From Anomaloglossus baeobatrachus (lineage: Eukaryota; Chordata; Amphibia; Anura; Aromobatidae): a stretch of DNA of 64,000 nt. Of the stretch, positions 19,926 to 30,251 are shown in pieces. The notes beneath the pieces are model-generated. The model was not told where the DNA came from and did no database searches. It saw nothing but the letters and a program-made list of their open reading frames with translations. The stretch lies in assembly GCF_048569485.1 (NCBI RefSeq), contig NC_134357.1, positions 229,393,735-229,457,734 of the forward strand. The letters are read 5' to 3'. Numbering within the stretch: the first letter of the stretch is position 1; each line of letters begins with the position of its first letter. The position numbers and the translations under genes are program-made.

Positions 19926-21061
19926 TGCTTTGACCAAACAATAGCCTGAAAAGGGCAACACATTCTAGAAATTAAAACTCAAGATATAGAGATATACACA
20001 TGCTCCCTATGGTTTCAAACAACAAAAATGTGTGTAACCTAGACATGGGGTGGTCCCGTGAAACACGTGCAACTGCAGTCTTCTCCCTCCTTTAGTAAAA
20101 GGAAAAGACCTCCTGTAAACCCGATAACCAAAAAGCACATATTCTCCTTAGTTGCTTAGATTTTTTTTTTGATATATCTAAAACCGAATCAAAATTTTCT
20201 GTGGATTAATTTCTTTATATATTAGGCTGCTTAGATTTGCTGATACAGAAGCTCAAAATTCTCAGGTTACAGAAAAGCTAATAGGGTGGTCTGATATCTA
20301 CACTGTCCTTTATAAATATCTATTTGTAACCCCTAAACACTGTTGCAATATCTCGGATTATAAAATACCCTACACTTCTGCCTATCCTGCTAGTGCATAT
20401 GCAGTGGTACTTTGGTTTTCGTTGATGTTAGTTATCGTTGGTTTCGGTTTTCGTACATTTTTTTTTCACTGAAAATTTGCCTCGGTTTTCGTTGTTTTTT
20501 TATTAGCATGCCCATGTGATTACGCTAATTTTGCAACAATAAAGGATGATCCACCCATTCTCCTGCTCAGTGGATTTTTTAATTTTAAGCTTTAGCACAG
20601 CCTCCTGTTGTGCCTGTGCACTGATTCTGGAGCAGTTTTAATTTCTGTCCTACCCCCTTCCTGGTTTCAAAGTTATGCCCCCCCAGTGATAGATGTAAAT
20701 GTTCCCTTCAACCAACTGGGTGTACGCCACAAACTCTCCTTTTTACTCTATGACAGGCGTTCTGTGCTACATGCCTAGTTGGTTGCATCTTTATTACTCG
20801 CTGGCATAACTTTGGACGGAGAGGGAAAATTAAAAGAAAAAAAAAACAAAAAACTGTTTCAGAATCAGTGGAATGGGGACAATTAAATTTTATTACATCA
20901 GTTTTCCTGCACGGACATGTTTAAAATATACATTATCAAATACAGTCCCTAAGTTAATAATAACAATGTATCTCTAAAAATCAGATGCTACAAAGATTAT
21001 GGGTTTGAATTATATTGGTCGGTGTGCAGTTTGTACTCTGACAGCACAGTTTTGTAGTATA
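19926..21061. other. No recognised feature
   Basis: No coding signal and no clear element ends. A T-rich, ggttttcg-containing block at 20410-20520 looks repeat-derived. Confidence 0.5.
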
Positions 21062-21635
21062 AAGGGTGCTTTACACGCTGCAACATCGCTAGCAATTGCT
21101 AGTGATGTCGAGCGCGATAGCACCCGCCCCTGTCATTCGTGCGACATTTGGTGCTCGCTGCCGTAGCGAACATTAGCGCTACGGCAGCATCACACGCACA
21201 TACCAAGTCAGCGACGTCGATGTGACCGCCGAACAATCCCTCCCTCAATGGGGAGGTGCATTTGGCGTCATAGCGACATCACTGTGGCGTCACTAAGCTG
21301 CCGGCCAATAGAAGCGGAGGGGCGGAGATGAGCGGGACATAACATCCCGCCCACCTCCTTCCTTCCGCATTGCCGGTGGACGCAGGTAAGGAGATGTTTG
21401 TCGCTCCCGCGGTGTCACACATAGCGATGTGTGGTGCCGCAGGAACGACGAACAACATCGTACCTGTGGCAGCAGCGATATTAAGGAAAGGAGCGACGTG
21501 TCAACGATCACCGATTTTGAACGATTTTTCGATCGTCGCTCCTTGCGATGTTGCTACCGGCGCCGGATGTGCGTCACTAATGACGTGACCCCGTTGATAT
21601 ATCGGTAGCGATATCGCAGCGTGTAAAGCACCCTT
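21062..21635. mobile_element. MITE, TA-flanked 'TTTACACGCTGC' family, copy 2
   Basis: Ends aagggtgctttacacgctgc and gcagcgtgtaaagcaccctt are almost perfect inverted repeats between TA dinucleotides (21060-21061, 21636-21637). It is in the opposite orientation to copy 1. Its clean ends suggest it is one of the younger copies. It lies about 150 bases beyond the proposed zfp91 poly(A) site. Confidence 0.85.
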
Positions 21636-21803
21636 TAGCTCATCTGAACGAGCCCAGATAGAAAAGAATCCAGGGAAAGGTCCTCTTTGACTACCAGACC
21701 CCACTGATCAGCTGATCGTCAAGCCCTCTTTCAGAAAGAGGAGAATGTAATGCAAACTCTGGGGACACTGGACAAAAACACAGCAATTCATGTTGGTAGG
21801 TGC

Positions 21804-21809
21804 TTTATT
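21804..21809 (-). terminator. zfp91: Candidate zfp91 poly(A) signal AATAAA
   Basis: AATAAA on the minus strand followed by gcacctaccaacatgaattg and then a GT-rich element, the usual spacing for vertebrate cleavage and polyadenylation. Confidence 0.5.
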
Positions 21810-22239
21810 TAAGAAGAAAAAAAAAAACGGGAAGAAAAAAACCCCCGAACATGCACAAACCTTTGCCTGGGCTTCTTTAAAATAGCAGAGTAAAACGAAT
21901 AGCAAATAAAACCCCAAAGAAAAAACTTTGCACCTAGAAAGTGATAAATCAATACTTTAATTATACTGATCATTTGCTTCCTAAAGCTCACATATTTCAC
22001 CAGACTATGGTGCATTTTTATTGTATTCAATACATACAGAATACAAAATTGTATGGCATCCAAGAGCCAATCAAAAAGCTCTAGCAGCCAGCTTATATCT
22101 TCAAGTAGTCAGAAAGAGGGGCACTTTTCAAAAAAGATAACAACTTCAAATTTTTACAACAGTTTTTGGCGCTCACAGTGCCCGAGGGTTACCTATGTGG
22201 GCGAAATGACGTTCACTTTTTCTATTATTTTTGTATATA

Positions 22240-22242
22240 CTA

Positions 22243-22272
<30 letters not shown>
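22240..22272. repeat. (TA)n microsatellite
   Basis: About 16 TA units in the proposed zfp91 3' untranslated region. Confidence 0.85.
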
Positions 22273-22275
<3 letters not shown>

Positions 22276-23314
22276 GATATATATCCAGACATGGCCATTT
22301 TCTCTGGTTTTTCACATGCCTGAATTTCAACTCGCACCCATTCAGGACACAAATATCTGACAACAATAAAAGCAGACACACACCGCCAGCTCCAAACGAG
22401 TAAAATACCCAAACAAGGAAATCAAATTGATTTTTTATCCTTTTTCATTTAAAAAGTGAACAGGAAGAGTAGGTTTAAGTGCAAGGTATGAATGGAGGAT
22501 GAAGAGAATGAAAATGTAAAAGTGCTGAAAAAATGGTGTCAAAACACAAATTGAAATTGTATCAAACAAGAAGGGCTATGAACTATGCTGCAACAATGGA
22601 GCTCGATTAGACTGAATGTCAACTAAATGAATACTGTGCAATGTACAATTTCTCCCCTCTTTAGAAGGGTTCAATGCTCCTCAAAGCATAAGGTGTCCTT
22701 TCTGGGCAAATAATTAAAATAGAAAGGACATTTATGGATAAGTGCAAGCAAGCAGATAGGATAGTGAATGGGATAGGACCAAAAAAGAACCATTTTAGGC
22801 AAACTACCCTCTTTGAATCACTCTAAAGTGCAAAATTTCACTTGTATGAGGGACAAAAATTAACAAGTGAATAAAAAAGTATGGACAATGGGTCACCGAG
22901 TACAAATAGACCGCAAGGAGCGCTCTAAGTAACACTAGCAGCTTTGCTTGGGGGAAAAGGGCTCCATTTTGAGACAGAACAGCTCCTTTTTATTCTTTAA
23001 ACATATTATGTACAGTGAGAGTGCACAGCACAGCACCTGAGGAGGGAGGTAAGAAAGGATGGGATGGGGAAGAAAAACAAACAAAACTGGACTACATGGG
23101 CAGAAAATGAAATGATGCCAAACCAGACAATCTGGAAGATGAAGAAATTAGTTGAAAACACCAAGGGGCAAAAAATTGGGCCCACCATTAGTGTATGCAA
23201 ATATTACAAGGACATATAGAAAGCACTGAAGGGATGAAACAGCCAGCCAGCTGGGGGGAGGGCAGGGGACGGGGAAACAGTCTAGGTGCTGTGAAGGGAC
23301 AATATTCTCCTGCT

Positions 23315-23720
23315 CTAGGGTCCTGCAGAGTCCAAATCCTTATTAAGAACCTCTGTTGTAGAACCCAGTCCTGCTGTTTGCCGGGCAGTGGAGGGGACAA
23401 GAATCTCGGAGCCATGAGTAGAGTGAAACATTTGGGGGGGAGCAAGGCCGTCTTGTACAACTGAGGCCGTCGTAGCAGGAACATCTGTCACCAGCAGTTC
23501 GTTGTTGGTGGTGATGAGAGAGCCAGAGTTGGCCGCCAGGGCTTCAGCTATAAGAATCTCGGGATGGCTCTTGGCTTTGTGAGCCACAACACTGTCCTTC
23601 TTTTCAAACTTTTTCCCACAGATTCCACAGGAAAACTGGTAGAAAGAGTCAGCGTCATGTTTCTTCATGTGCCAGTTCAGGGAGGCTTTCTGTCTGCAGG
23701 TGAAGCCGCAAAACTCACAT
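23315..23720 (-). CDS. zfp91: zfp91 last coding exon, fingers 4 and 5 and C-terminus
   Basis: Acceptor gtgtag precedes base 23720. Finger 4 is CEFCGFTCRQKASLNWHMKKH less its end and finger 5 is CGICGKKFEKKDSVVAHKAK-SH. The joining KKHDADSFYQFS segment is very conserved in ZFP91. The tail PEILIAEALAANSGSLITT continues to TTEVLNKDLDSAGP and stop TAG (23317-23315). The tail is shorter than I recall for the mammalian protein (which has an extra Gly/Ser-rich stretch), but the extreme C-terminus is retained. Confidence 0.96.
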
Positions 23721-24134
23721 CTACACATGAGAAGAAATGAGAAGACAATAAACACATGCAGTTATGGGTCAAATGACATGGATAATTTAAAGGAAATCTG
23801 TACCCAAGTTTTTGCTACCCAATCTGAGAGCAGCATGATGTAGGAGCAGAGACCCTGATTCCAGTTATGTGTTACGTACTAGATTGCTTGCTGTATTTTT
23901 GATAAAAATTACACTTTTATCTGCTGCATATCTACCAGCTCTCTGAATGATGACCTCACTAACACCCCACCCACAGAAAGCTGCCAATCAGTGATGGAGG
24001 CAGGGTTATACATGGCAGCATTTGAGTAAATGGCACATCGCTGGAATCAGGGTCTCTGTCTCTACATTATGCTGCTCTAAGATGAGGTGGAAACAACCTA
24101 GTAACGTATTCCCTTTAAGAGGTCAGGTACTCAC

Positions 24135-24234
24135 TGCAAGGGTTTTTCTCCTGTGTGGATCATTCGATGTACAGCCAGATTGTGGGAGCTCTTGAATGCT
24201 CGAGCGCAGTATTCACAGATATAATCCCTCTGGT
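24135..24234 (-). CDS. zfp91: zfp91 exon, finger 3
   Basis: Acceptor tattag, donor gtgagt. It reads (D)QRDYICEYCARAFKSSH then NLAVHRMIHTGEKPLQ, the canonical C2H2 finger 3 with a TGEKP linker to finger 4. The last Gln codon is split CA/A across the intron. Confidence 0.95.
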
Positions 24235-24306
24235 CTAATAACAGAAGCAGTGTTAGAATCTGAAGTATCAATTATCACAATCCCCTGCTGTACAAACGCA
24301 ATTTAC

Positions 24307-24421
24307 CTGTATGGTGCTTTGCATGTCGCATCAGTTGTTTCTGAAGGCGAAAAAGTCTCCCGCATGAGGGGTGCGGACATACATATTTTTTCTTCAAAAG
24401 GTGCTGATATTTAATGTGGTG
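24307..24421 (-). CDS. zfp91: zfp91 exon, fingers 1 (end) and 2
   Basis: Starts in phase with HHIKYQH, finishing finger 1. Then LLKKKYVCPHPSCGRLFRLQ and KQLMRHAKHH give finger 2 (C-x4-C...H-x3-H). It ends with G of a split Asp codon at donor gtaaat. The acceptor is ttctacag. Confidence 0.95.
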
Positions 24422-24521
24422 CTGTAGAATAAAGGAACATTTCTTACTGTACACCACAAAGCACTATCACGGGTTAGTCAGCATATGGTAAAACCATGGT
24501 TCAACAGAAATCTGCACCTAC

Positions 24522-24600
24522 TTGCAGGTATCTGGGGTGCGCCAATACTGTGCCACATCCCTCCATCTCACAGCGCACATACTGCAGAGGAGGTTTCTTC
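24522..24600 (-). CDS. zfp91: zfp91 exon, zinc finger 1
   Basis: Acceptor cctcacag precedes base 24600 and donor gtaggt follows 24522. It reads KPPLQYVRCEMEGCGTVLAH then PRYLQ. C-x5-C of finger 1 is here and the His pair comes in the next exon. The first base completes the split Lys codon from the 51-bp exon. Confidence 0.93.
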
Positions 24601-25347
24601 CTGTGAGGAAAAACATAAAACAGCAATTATTTATCTGCAATTATTAATAACAGATACCCACCTCACACACCAGTTCTGTCAGCATTAGGTTTCCCGACGC
24701 TCACTAGATATCAGTATGCAACGTGAGCGGAAGCCAATCAGCTCCCACTAATGGGCCACTTCACTCACACTTCCCTCAAACGCCTATTATGGCGGACTGA
24801 CACCCAGCTTAGCTCACCGAAGACTATCATTCCAATGCTGACCATTTCCCACTGGTCAGGGGCTGCAATGCATATTTTACATTTTTATCCACATGGAGTA
24901 AGTAATTGCTAATATGTCAAATTTGTAATTTAAATACATAAGTTTTAAGAGCTCGCTATTTATGCAGTAATATATCCATATTTAAGAAGGGGACTGAGGA
25001 GATTCTCAACTGATATTACATCTTACACCAATTATAATTACACTCCAGTGTGAGGTCCTATATTTGTGTTTTTTTTTGCTTTTTTCAATTGCACCTGCTT
25101 GATGTCCTCCAAATACCACAACTTTCTACCTTGGATACCTAATCTCTATGGTATGTGGCAGTAGCCTTTTACACTTAACTTTGTAAGTGGTGGCTGGTGG
25201 ACATTTTTGTATGGTGCTTTTGTCTAGCTGCAATTTTATGTCTCTTTCACTCTATTTCTTCTTACAATACCACTGAGCTGTGGAGTGAGCACTGCTGGTC
25301 CTCTCACCAAAGTCCCTTTTAATCCTTTTATGCAATTTTCCTGTTTT
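24601..25347. other. zfp91 intron, no recognised element
   Basis: No coding signal and no element ends identified. Confidence 0.5.
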
Positions 25348-26033
25348 ACTCACAGCAAGTTGGGCTGCAGTGTGTACATTGCCCAGGCCAAAAGACTAAT
25401 GCTCTACCAGGATACAGCTAAACCCCCACTAATGTGGAAGCGTCACAGGTGCAGGAGAAGCAGATCACACACACACCTCCATGGAATGGAGGGGAGGCGA
25501 ATGCTAGATGTTAAAACTGCACACTAGTGGCTTGCATAGAGCGCTGTTCACATGCAGATGACACAGTCACAAACCCGCAGCCTATTAGGTGACGCCCTTC
25601 TATTAGATCAGGCGGGCTGTAGGCTTACGTTTTATGGCCATAAATACCAACAAAAACCTCATATTTTTTTGTTTGTACAGGATACAGCCAGGCTCCTTTC
25701 TGTTGGGCCTTGCATTGTAGAATGTCTGTCCGTACATGATACACAGTGGGGTACGGCTTGGCAGCCCGCCTGATCTAATAGAAGGGCGTCACCTAATAGG
25801 CTGCGGGTTTGTGACTGTGTCATCTGCATGTGAACAGCGCTCTATGCAAGCCACTAGTGTGCAGTTTTATCATCTAGCATTCGCCTCCCCTCCATTCCAT
25901 GGAGGTGTGTGTGTGATTTGCTTCTCCTGCACCTGTGATGCTTCCACATTAGTGGGGGTTTAGCTGTATCCTGGTAGAGCATTAGTCTTTTGGCCTGGGC
26001 GATGTACACACTGCAGCCCAACTTGCTGTGAGT
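25348..26033. repeat. 271-bp near-perfect inverted repeat in zfp91 intron
   Basis: Arms 25348-25618 and 25763-26033 are reverse complements with four differences by direct comparison (about 98.5% identity). They enclose a 144-base spacer. The arms are non-coding and contain no Tc1, MITE or DIRS signature. In the zfp91 primary transcript they would form a 271-bp RNA duplex. Confidence 0.95.
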
Positions 26034-26243
26034 AATACTTAATTTTTGGAGGACATTGTCCTCTTTTTGTTGCTATTTTTAATTTTCCTGTTTATATTAA
26101 ATACTCAAACTCATTTTCTAATTTCACAAAATTGCCGTTGTACAGTTTTTCTTCCTTTTTTCTGCATCTATGTCAGCTGATTTGTACAGCTGACATGCGC
26201 CTTGCAGGAACGAGTGGAATCGTTATCCACTTGTACCTGTTAG
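26034..26243. other. zfp91 intron spacer
   Basis: AT-rich, no feature seen. Confidence 0.5.
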
Positions 26244-27234
26244 CCCCTTAAACGGCGCTGTCAAGATGTGACAGCGCCATTTTAACAGCGATCGCGGTAA
26301 TCGCATATTCACAGGCCGCCACCGGAAGTAATGTGACGTGATCACGTGGATTCAATGGTTGTCATGGTAGCACAGGGCTATGTGATGACTCCTGTAGCTC
26401 ACATGACTCAGGTCCTTTAACCAGCAGCCGAGTACTGCAAGTTATAAGACATGATCATTTCTCCCGATCTAAGCGGTGCTGCTCTGATTTGGGGAAAAGA
26501 ATGAGCGATCAAACTGCTTATACTTATAGCCCCCTAGGGGTACTAGGAAAATAATTTAAAAAAAAAAAAAAGGTTTAAAAAAAGAAGTTTTGAAAAAAAA
26601 AATAAATAAAATAAATTAATCGGATTGGTAAATAGTGTAGCAGCAAAAAAAAAAATTCCAAGCGCCAAAATTAAGTTTTTTGGTTGGCGCAAATTTTGCG
26701 CAAAATGAAATAGCAGGCAAATAAAACGTCAGCCCGAGATGCAAAAACTAATCTGTCACTGAGCCATAGATCCCAAAAAATGAGATTGCTACGGGTCACG
26801 GAAAATAGTGCAAAACGTACGCCACTTTTTTTTTTTTTGGACAAGTTTCTGATATTTTTTTAACTTCTTAGATAAAAGTACACCTATACATGTTCAGTGT
26901 CTACAAACTCACACCAACCTCCGGCATCACAACCACACATTAGTTTTATCATATAGTGAACACAGTGAATACAATATCTCAAAAACAAAAGTGCAATCGC
27001 ACTTTTTTTTGCAATTTTTTTGCATTTGGAATTTTTTGGCCATTTTCCAGTACACCATATGGTAAAACTCATGGTTTTATTTAAAAGTACAGCTCATTCC
27101 GCAAAAAAACCAAGCCCTTCACATGCCAAGATTGACTGAAAAATCAAAAAAGTTACAGCTCTCTGAAGAAGCGGAGCCAGAAAAAAAAACAAAACAAAAA
27201 ACAGAAAGCGCAAAATCGGCCAGTTGCGAAGGGG
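26244..27234. mobile_element. Candidate non-autonomous DNA element with CCCCTT ends
   Basis: The left end ttagCCCCTTaaac and the right end, read on the minus strand as tttaaCCCCTTcgc, are short inverted repeats around about 1 kb of non-coding AT-rich DNA with long A and T runs. TTAA lies at the right end. The short inverted ends and the TTAA would suit a piggyBac- or Kolobok-type element. The evidence is limited. Confidence 0.35.
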
Positions 27235-27527
27235 TTAAATGGGTTTTTCAGAAACAGGAAAGAAAAAAAAAAAAAATAACAAATCACATTTATTTTGTCT
27301 AGGGAGCTAATCACAATGCTCCAGAAATGTGTCCAATGAATGTTAGATGGGACAGGAATCTGTGAGCATGTACCATAGGAAGCACCTCAGCTTGACAGTA
27401 CGTAGTATAGGCTACCTCCAGGTGCACATGCTAGGAAGTAACAAGACAACAGCCATTTTACTGTACAATAGTGATTACCTCCCTAGACAAATGGAATTTG
27501 CTAATGGAATGTATTTAGTTAGTCATA
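27235..27527. other. zfp91 intron spacer
   Basis: No feature seen. Confidence 0.5.
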
Positions 27528-28097
27528 AGGGCGCTTTACACACTGCGATATCGGTACAGATTTCGCTAGCGAGCGTACCCGCCCCCGTTGGTTGTGCGTC
27601 ATAAGCAAATCGCTGCCCGTGGTGCACAACATCGCTAATACCCGTCACACTACTTACCTGCCCTGCGACGTCGCTCTGGCCGGCGATCCGCCTCCTTTCT
27701 AAGGGAGCGGGTTGTGCGGAGTCACAGCGACGTCACACGGCAGCCGTCCAGTAGAAGCGGAGGGGCGGAGATGAGCGGGACGTAACATCCCGCCCACCTC
27801 CGTCCTTACGCATTGCCGGTGGACGCGGGTAAGGAGATGTTCGTTGTTCCTGTGGTGTCACACACAGCGATGTGTGATGCTGCAGGAACGAGGAACAACA
27901 TCGTAACTCACCAGACAACGATATTTGGTGTTTGGACGATCTCTCCAAAACCAACGAGTTTTAGCACTTTTGCGATTGTTGTAGGTCGCTCGTACGTATT
28001 ACACGCTGCGATGTCGCTAACGACGCCGGATGTGCGTCACAAACACCGTGACCCCGACGATAAATCATTAGCGAGATCGCAGCATGTAAAGCCCCCT
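27528..28097. mobile_element. MITE, TA-flanked 'TTTACAC' family, copy 3
   Basis: Left end agggcgctttacacactgcg, right end cgcagcatgtaaagccccct. The interior repeats the family's gcggaggggcggagatgagc block and cctgcaggaacgaggaac hairpin. It is more diverged than copies 1 and 2. Confidence 0.75.
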
Positions 28098-28743
28098 ACA
28101 GTGACATATCCTTTATTTTTTTCAATTACAGGTGAATTCATTTAACTTCTTCTTACATTAGTCCTTTGAATAAAGGCCTGTGAAGGGGTCCACCTGTGTG
28201 GAAGGGCTCCACAGGCAGCTGATTTCAGCCATCTGTTTCTAACAACTTTGGACAGAGCTGAGCTTTGGCATTGGAATGGAACGTGTCGATGCTTGCACAT
28301 ATCAGCTCCTAGTGGCTCCATGAGATATGATCATGGGAGCCCAATGGGTCACCATGTCAGCCTGGGGCCTGCTAATGGCCCCCTGCTGCCATCTTGGCAC
28401 AATTGGCACAGGTGGAGCTCCATAGCAGACAGAGATTTTCACTATATTGCAATATTTTGATATTGTAGTATATTGGATAAGAGATCAAACAATCAAATCC
28501 CCTAAAGGAATTAAAAAATAATGTTTAAAAAATAAACATTTAAAATTCAAATCATCTCCAAATTTACATCTTTAAAAATAAAGCAAAACAACAAAAGAAA
28601 CCCTCAAACATAATTGTAATCGCCAAGTCCACAAAAATCGGATATATCAAAATATAGAATTAACTGACTCCTATTGTCAAAGAAGAAAAATAAAATCAAT
28701 ATCACACAATACCAATTTTTTGGTCATCTCAACTAAGAAAAAA
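28098..28743. other. Intron DNA interrupted by the DIRS insertion
   Basis: AT-rich repeat-like non-coding DNA (many A-runs with gatcaaac/atcaaat words). Similar style resumes at 34807-35190 on the other side of the DIRS element, which suggests the DIRS inserted into an older element. Confidence 0.4.
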
Positions 28744-29232
28744 GAAGGGAATTTTGTTACTTACCGTAAATTCCTTTTCTTCTAGCTCCTATTGGGAGAC
28801 CCAGACGATTGGGTGTATAGCACTGCCTCCGGAGGCCACACAAAGCATTACACTAAAAAGTGTAAGGCCCCTCCCCTTCTGGCTATACACCCCCAGTGGG
28901 ATCACTGGCTCACCAGTTTTAGTGCAAAAGCAAGAAGGAGGAAAGCCAATAACTGGTTTAAACAAATTCACTCCGAAATAACCTCGGAGAACTGAAAACC
29001 ATTCAACATGAACAACATGTGTACCCGAAAAACAACCAAAAATCCCGAAGGACAACAGGGCGGGTGCTGGGTCTCCCAATAGGAGCTAGAAGAAAAGGAA
29101 TTTACGGTAAGTAACAAAATTCCCTTCTTCTTCGGCGCTCCATTGGGAGACCCAGACGATTGGGACGTCCAAAAGCTGTCCCTGGGTGGGTAAAGAAATA
29201 CCTCATGTTAGAGCTGCAAAGACAGCCCTCCC

Positions 29233-30217
29233 CTACGGGTAGGCAACTGCCGCCTGCAGGACTCTTCTACCTAGGCTGGCGTCCGCCGAAGCATAGGTAT
29301 GCACCTGATAATGTTTGGTGAAAGTGTGCAGACTCGACCAGGTAGCTGCCTGGCACACCTGTTGAGCCGTAGCCTGGTGACGCAATGCCCAGGACGCACC
29401 CACGGCTCTGGTAGAATGGGCCTTCAGCCCTGATGGAACCGGAAGCCCAGCAGAACGGTAGGCCTCAAGAATTGGTTCTTTGATCCATCGAGCCAGGGTG
29501 GCCTTAGAAGCCTGCGACCCCTTGCGCTTACCAGCGACAAGGACAAAGAGTGCATCCGAACGGCGCAGGGGCGCCGTGCGGGAAATGTAGATTCTGAGTG
29601 CTCGCACCAGATCTAACAAATGTAAATCCTTCTCATACCGATGAACTGCATGAGGACAAAAAGAAGGCAAAGAGATATCCTGATTAAGATGAAAAGAGGA
29701 TACCACCTTCGGGAGAAACTCCTGAATGGGGCGCAGCACTACCTTGTCCTGGTGGAAGACCAGGAAGGGAGCCTTGGATGACAGCGCTGCTAGCTCAGAC
29801 ACTCTCCGAAGAGATGTGATCGCTACCAGAAAAGCCACTTTCTGTGACAGTCTAGAAAGTGAAACCTCCCTCAGAGGCTCGAAGGGCGGCTTCTGGAGGG
29901 CAACTAGCACCCTGTTCAGGTCCCATGGATCTAACGGTCGCTTGTACGGGGGTACGATATGACAAACCCCCTGCAGGAACGTGCGCACCTTAGAGAGTCG
30001 TGCTAGACGCTTCTGAAAAAAGACGGATAGCGCCGAGACTTGCCCCTTAAGGGAGCCGAGCGACAAACCTTTTTCTAACCCAGATTGTAGGAAAGAAAGA
30101 AAGGTAGGCAATGCAAATGGCCAGGGAGACACTCCCTGAACAGAGCACCAGGATAAGAATATCCTCCACGTTCTGTGGTAGATCTTAGCGGACGTGGGCT
30201 TCCTAGCCTGTCTCATG
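29233..30217 (-). CDS. DIRS copy A tyrosine recombinase
   Basis: About 328 residues from an internal Met (MRQARKPTSAKIYHRTWRIF). It has an N-terminal SAM-like core-binding half (to about 110) and a catalytic half with the Arg of SLRRVSEL, the H-S-T-R box and the C-terminal nucleophile region (SSLHTFTKHY). By family it integrates the circular DNA copy without target duplication, replacing the integrase of LTR elements. The frame overlaps the end of the RT-RNase H region, so the true start is uncertain. Confidence 0.85.
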
Positions 30218-30251
30218 GTGGCAACGACCCCTTGGGATAATCCTGAAGACG

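Larger units (their letters stand above)
21785..23314 (-). other. zfp91: Probable 3' untranslated region of zfp91
   Basis: From the stop codon at 23315-23317 the minus strand continues about 1.5 kb without recognised repeats apart from a TA run at 22240-22272. It reaches AATAAA at 21809-21804, with a GT-rich stretch (gctgtgtttttgtcc) about 20 bases further on, a good poly(A) site. An earlier AATAAA is at 22994-22989 and could give a shorter transcript. Confidence 0.5.
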
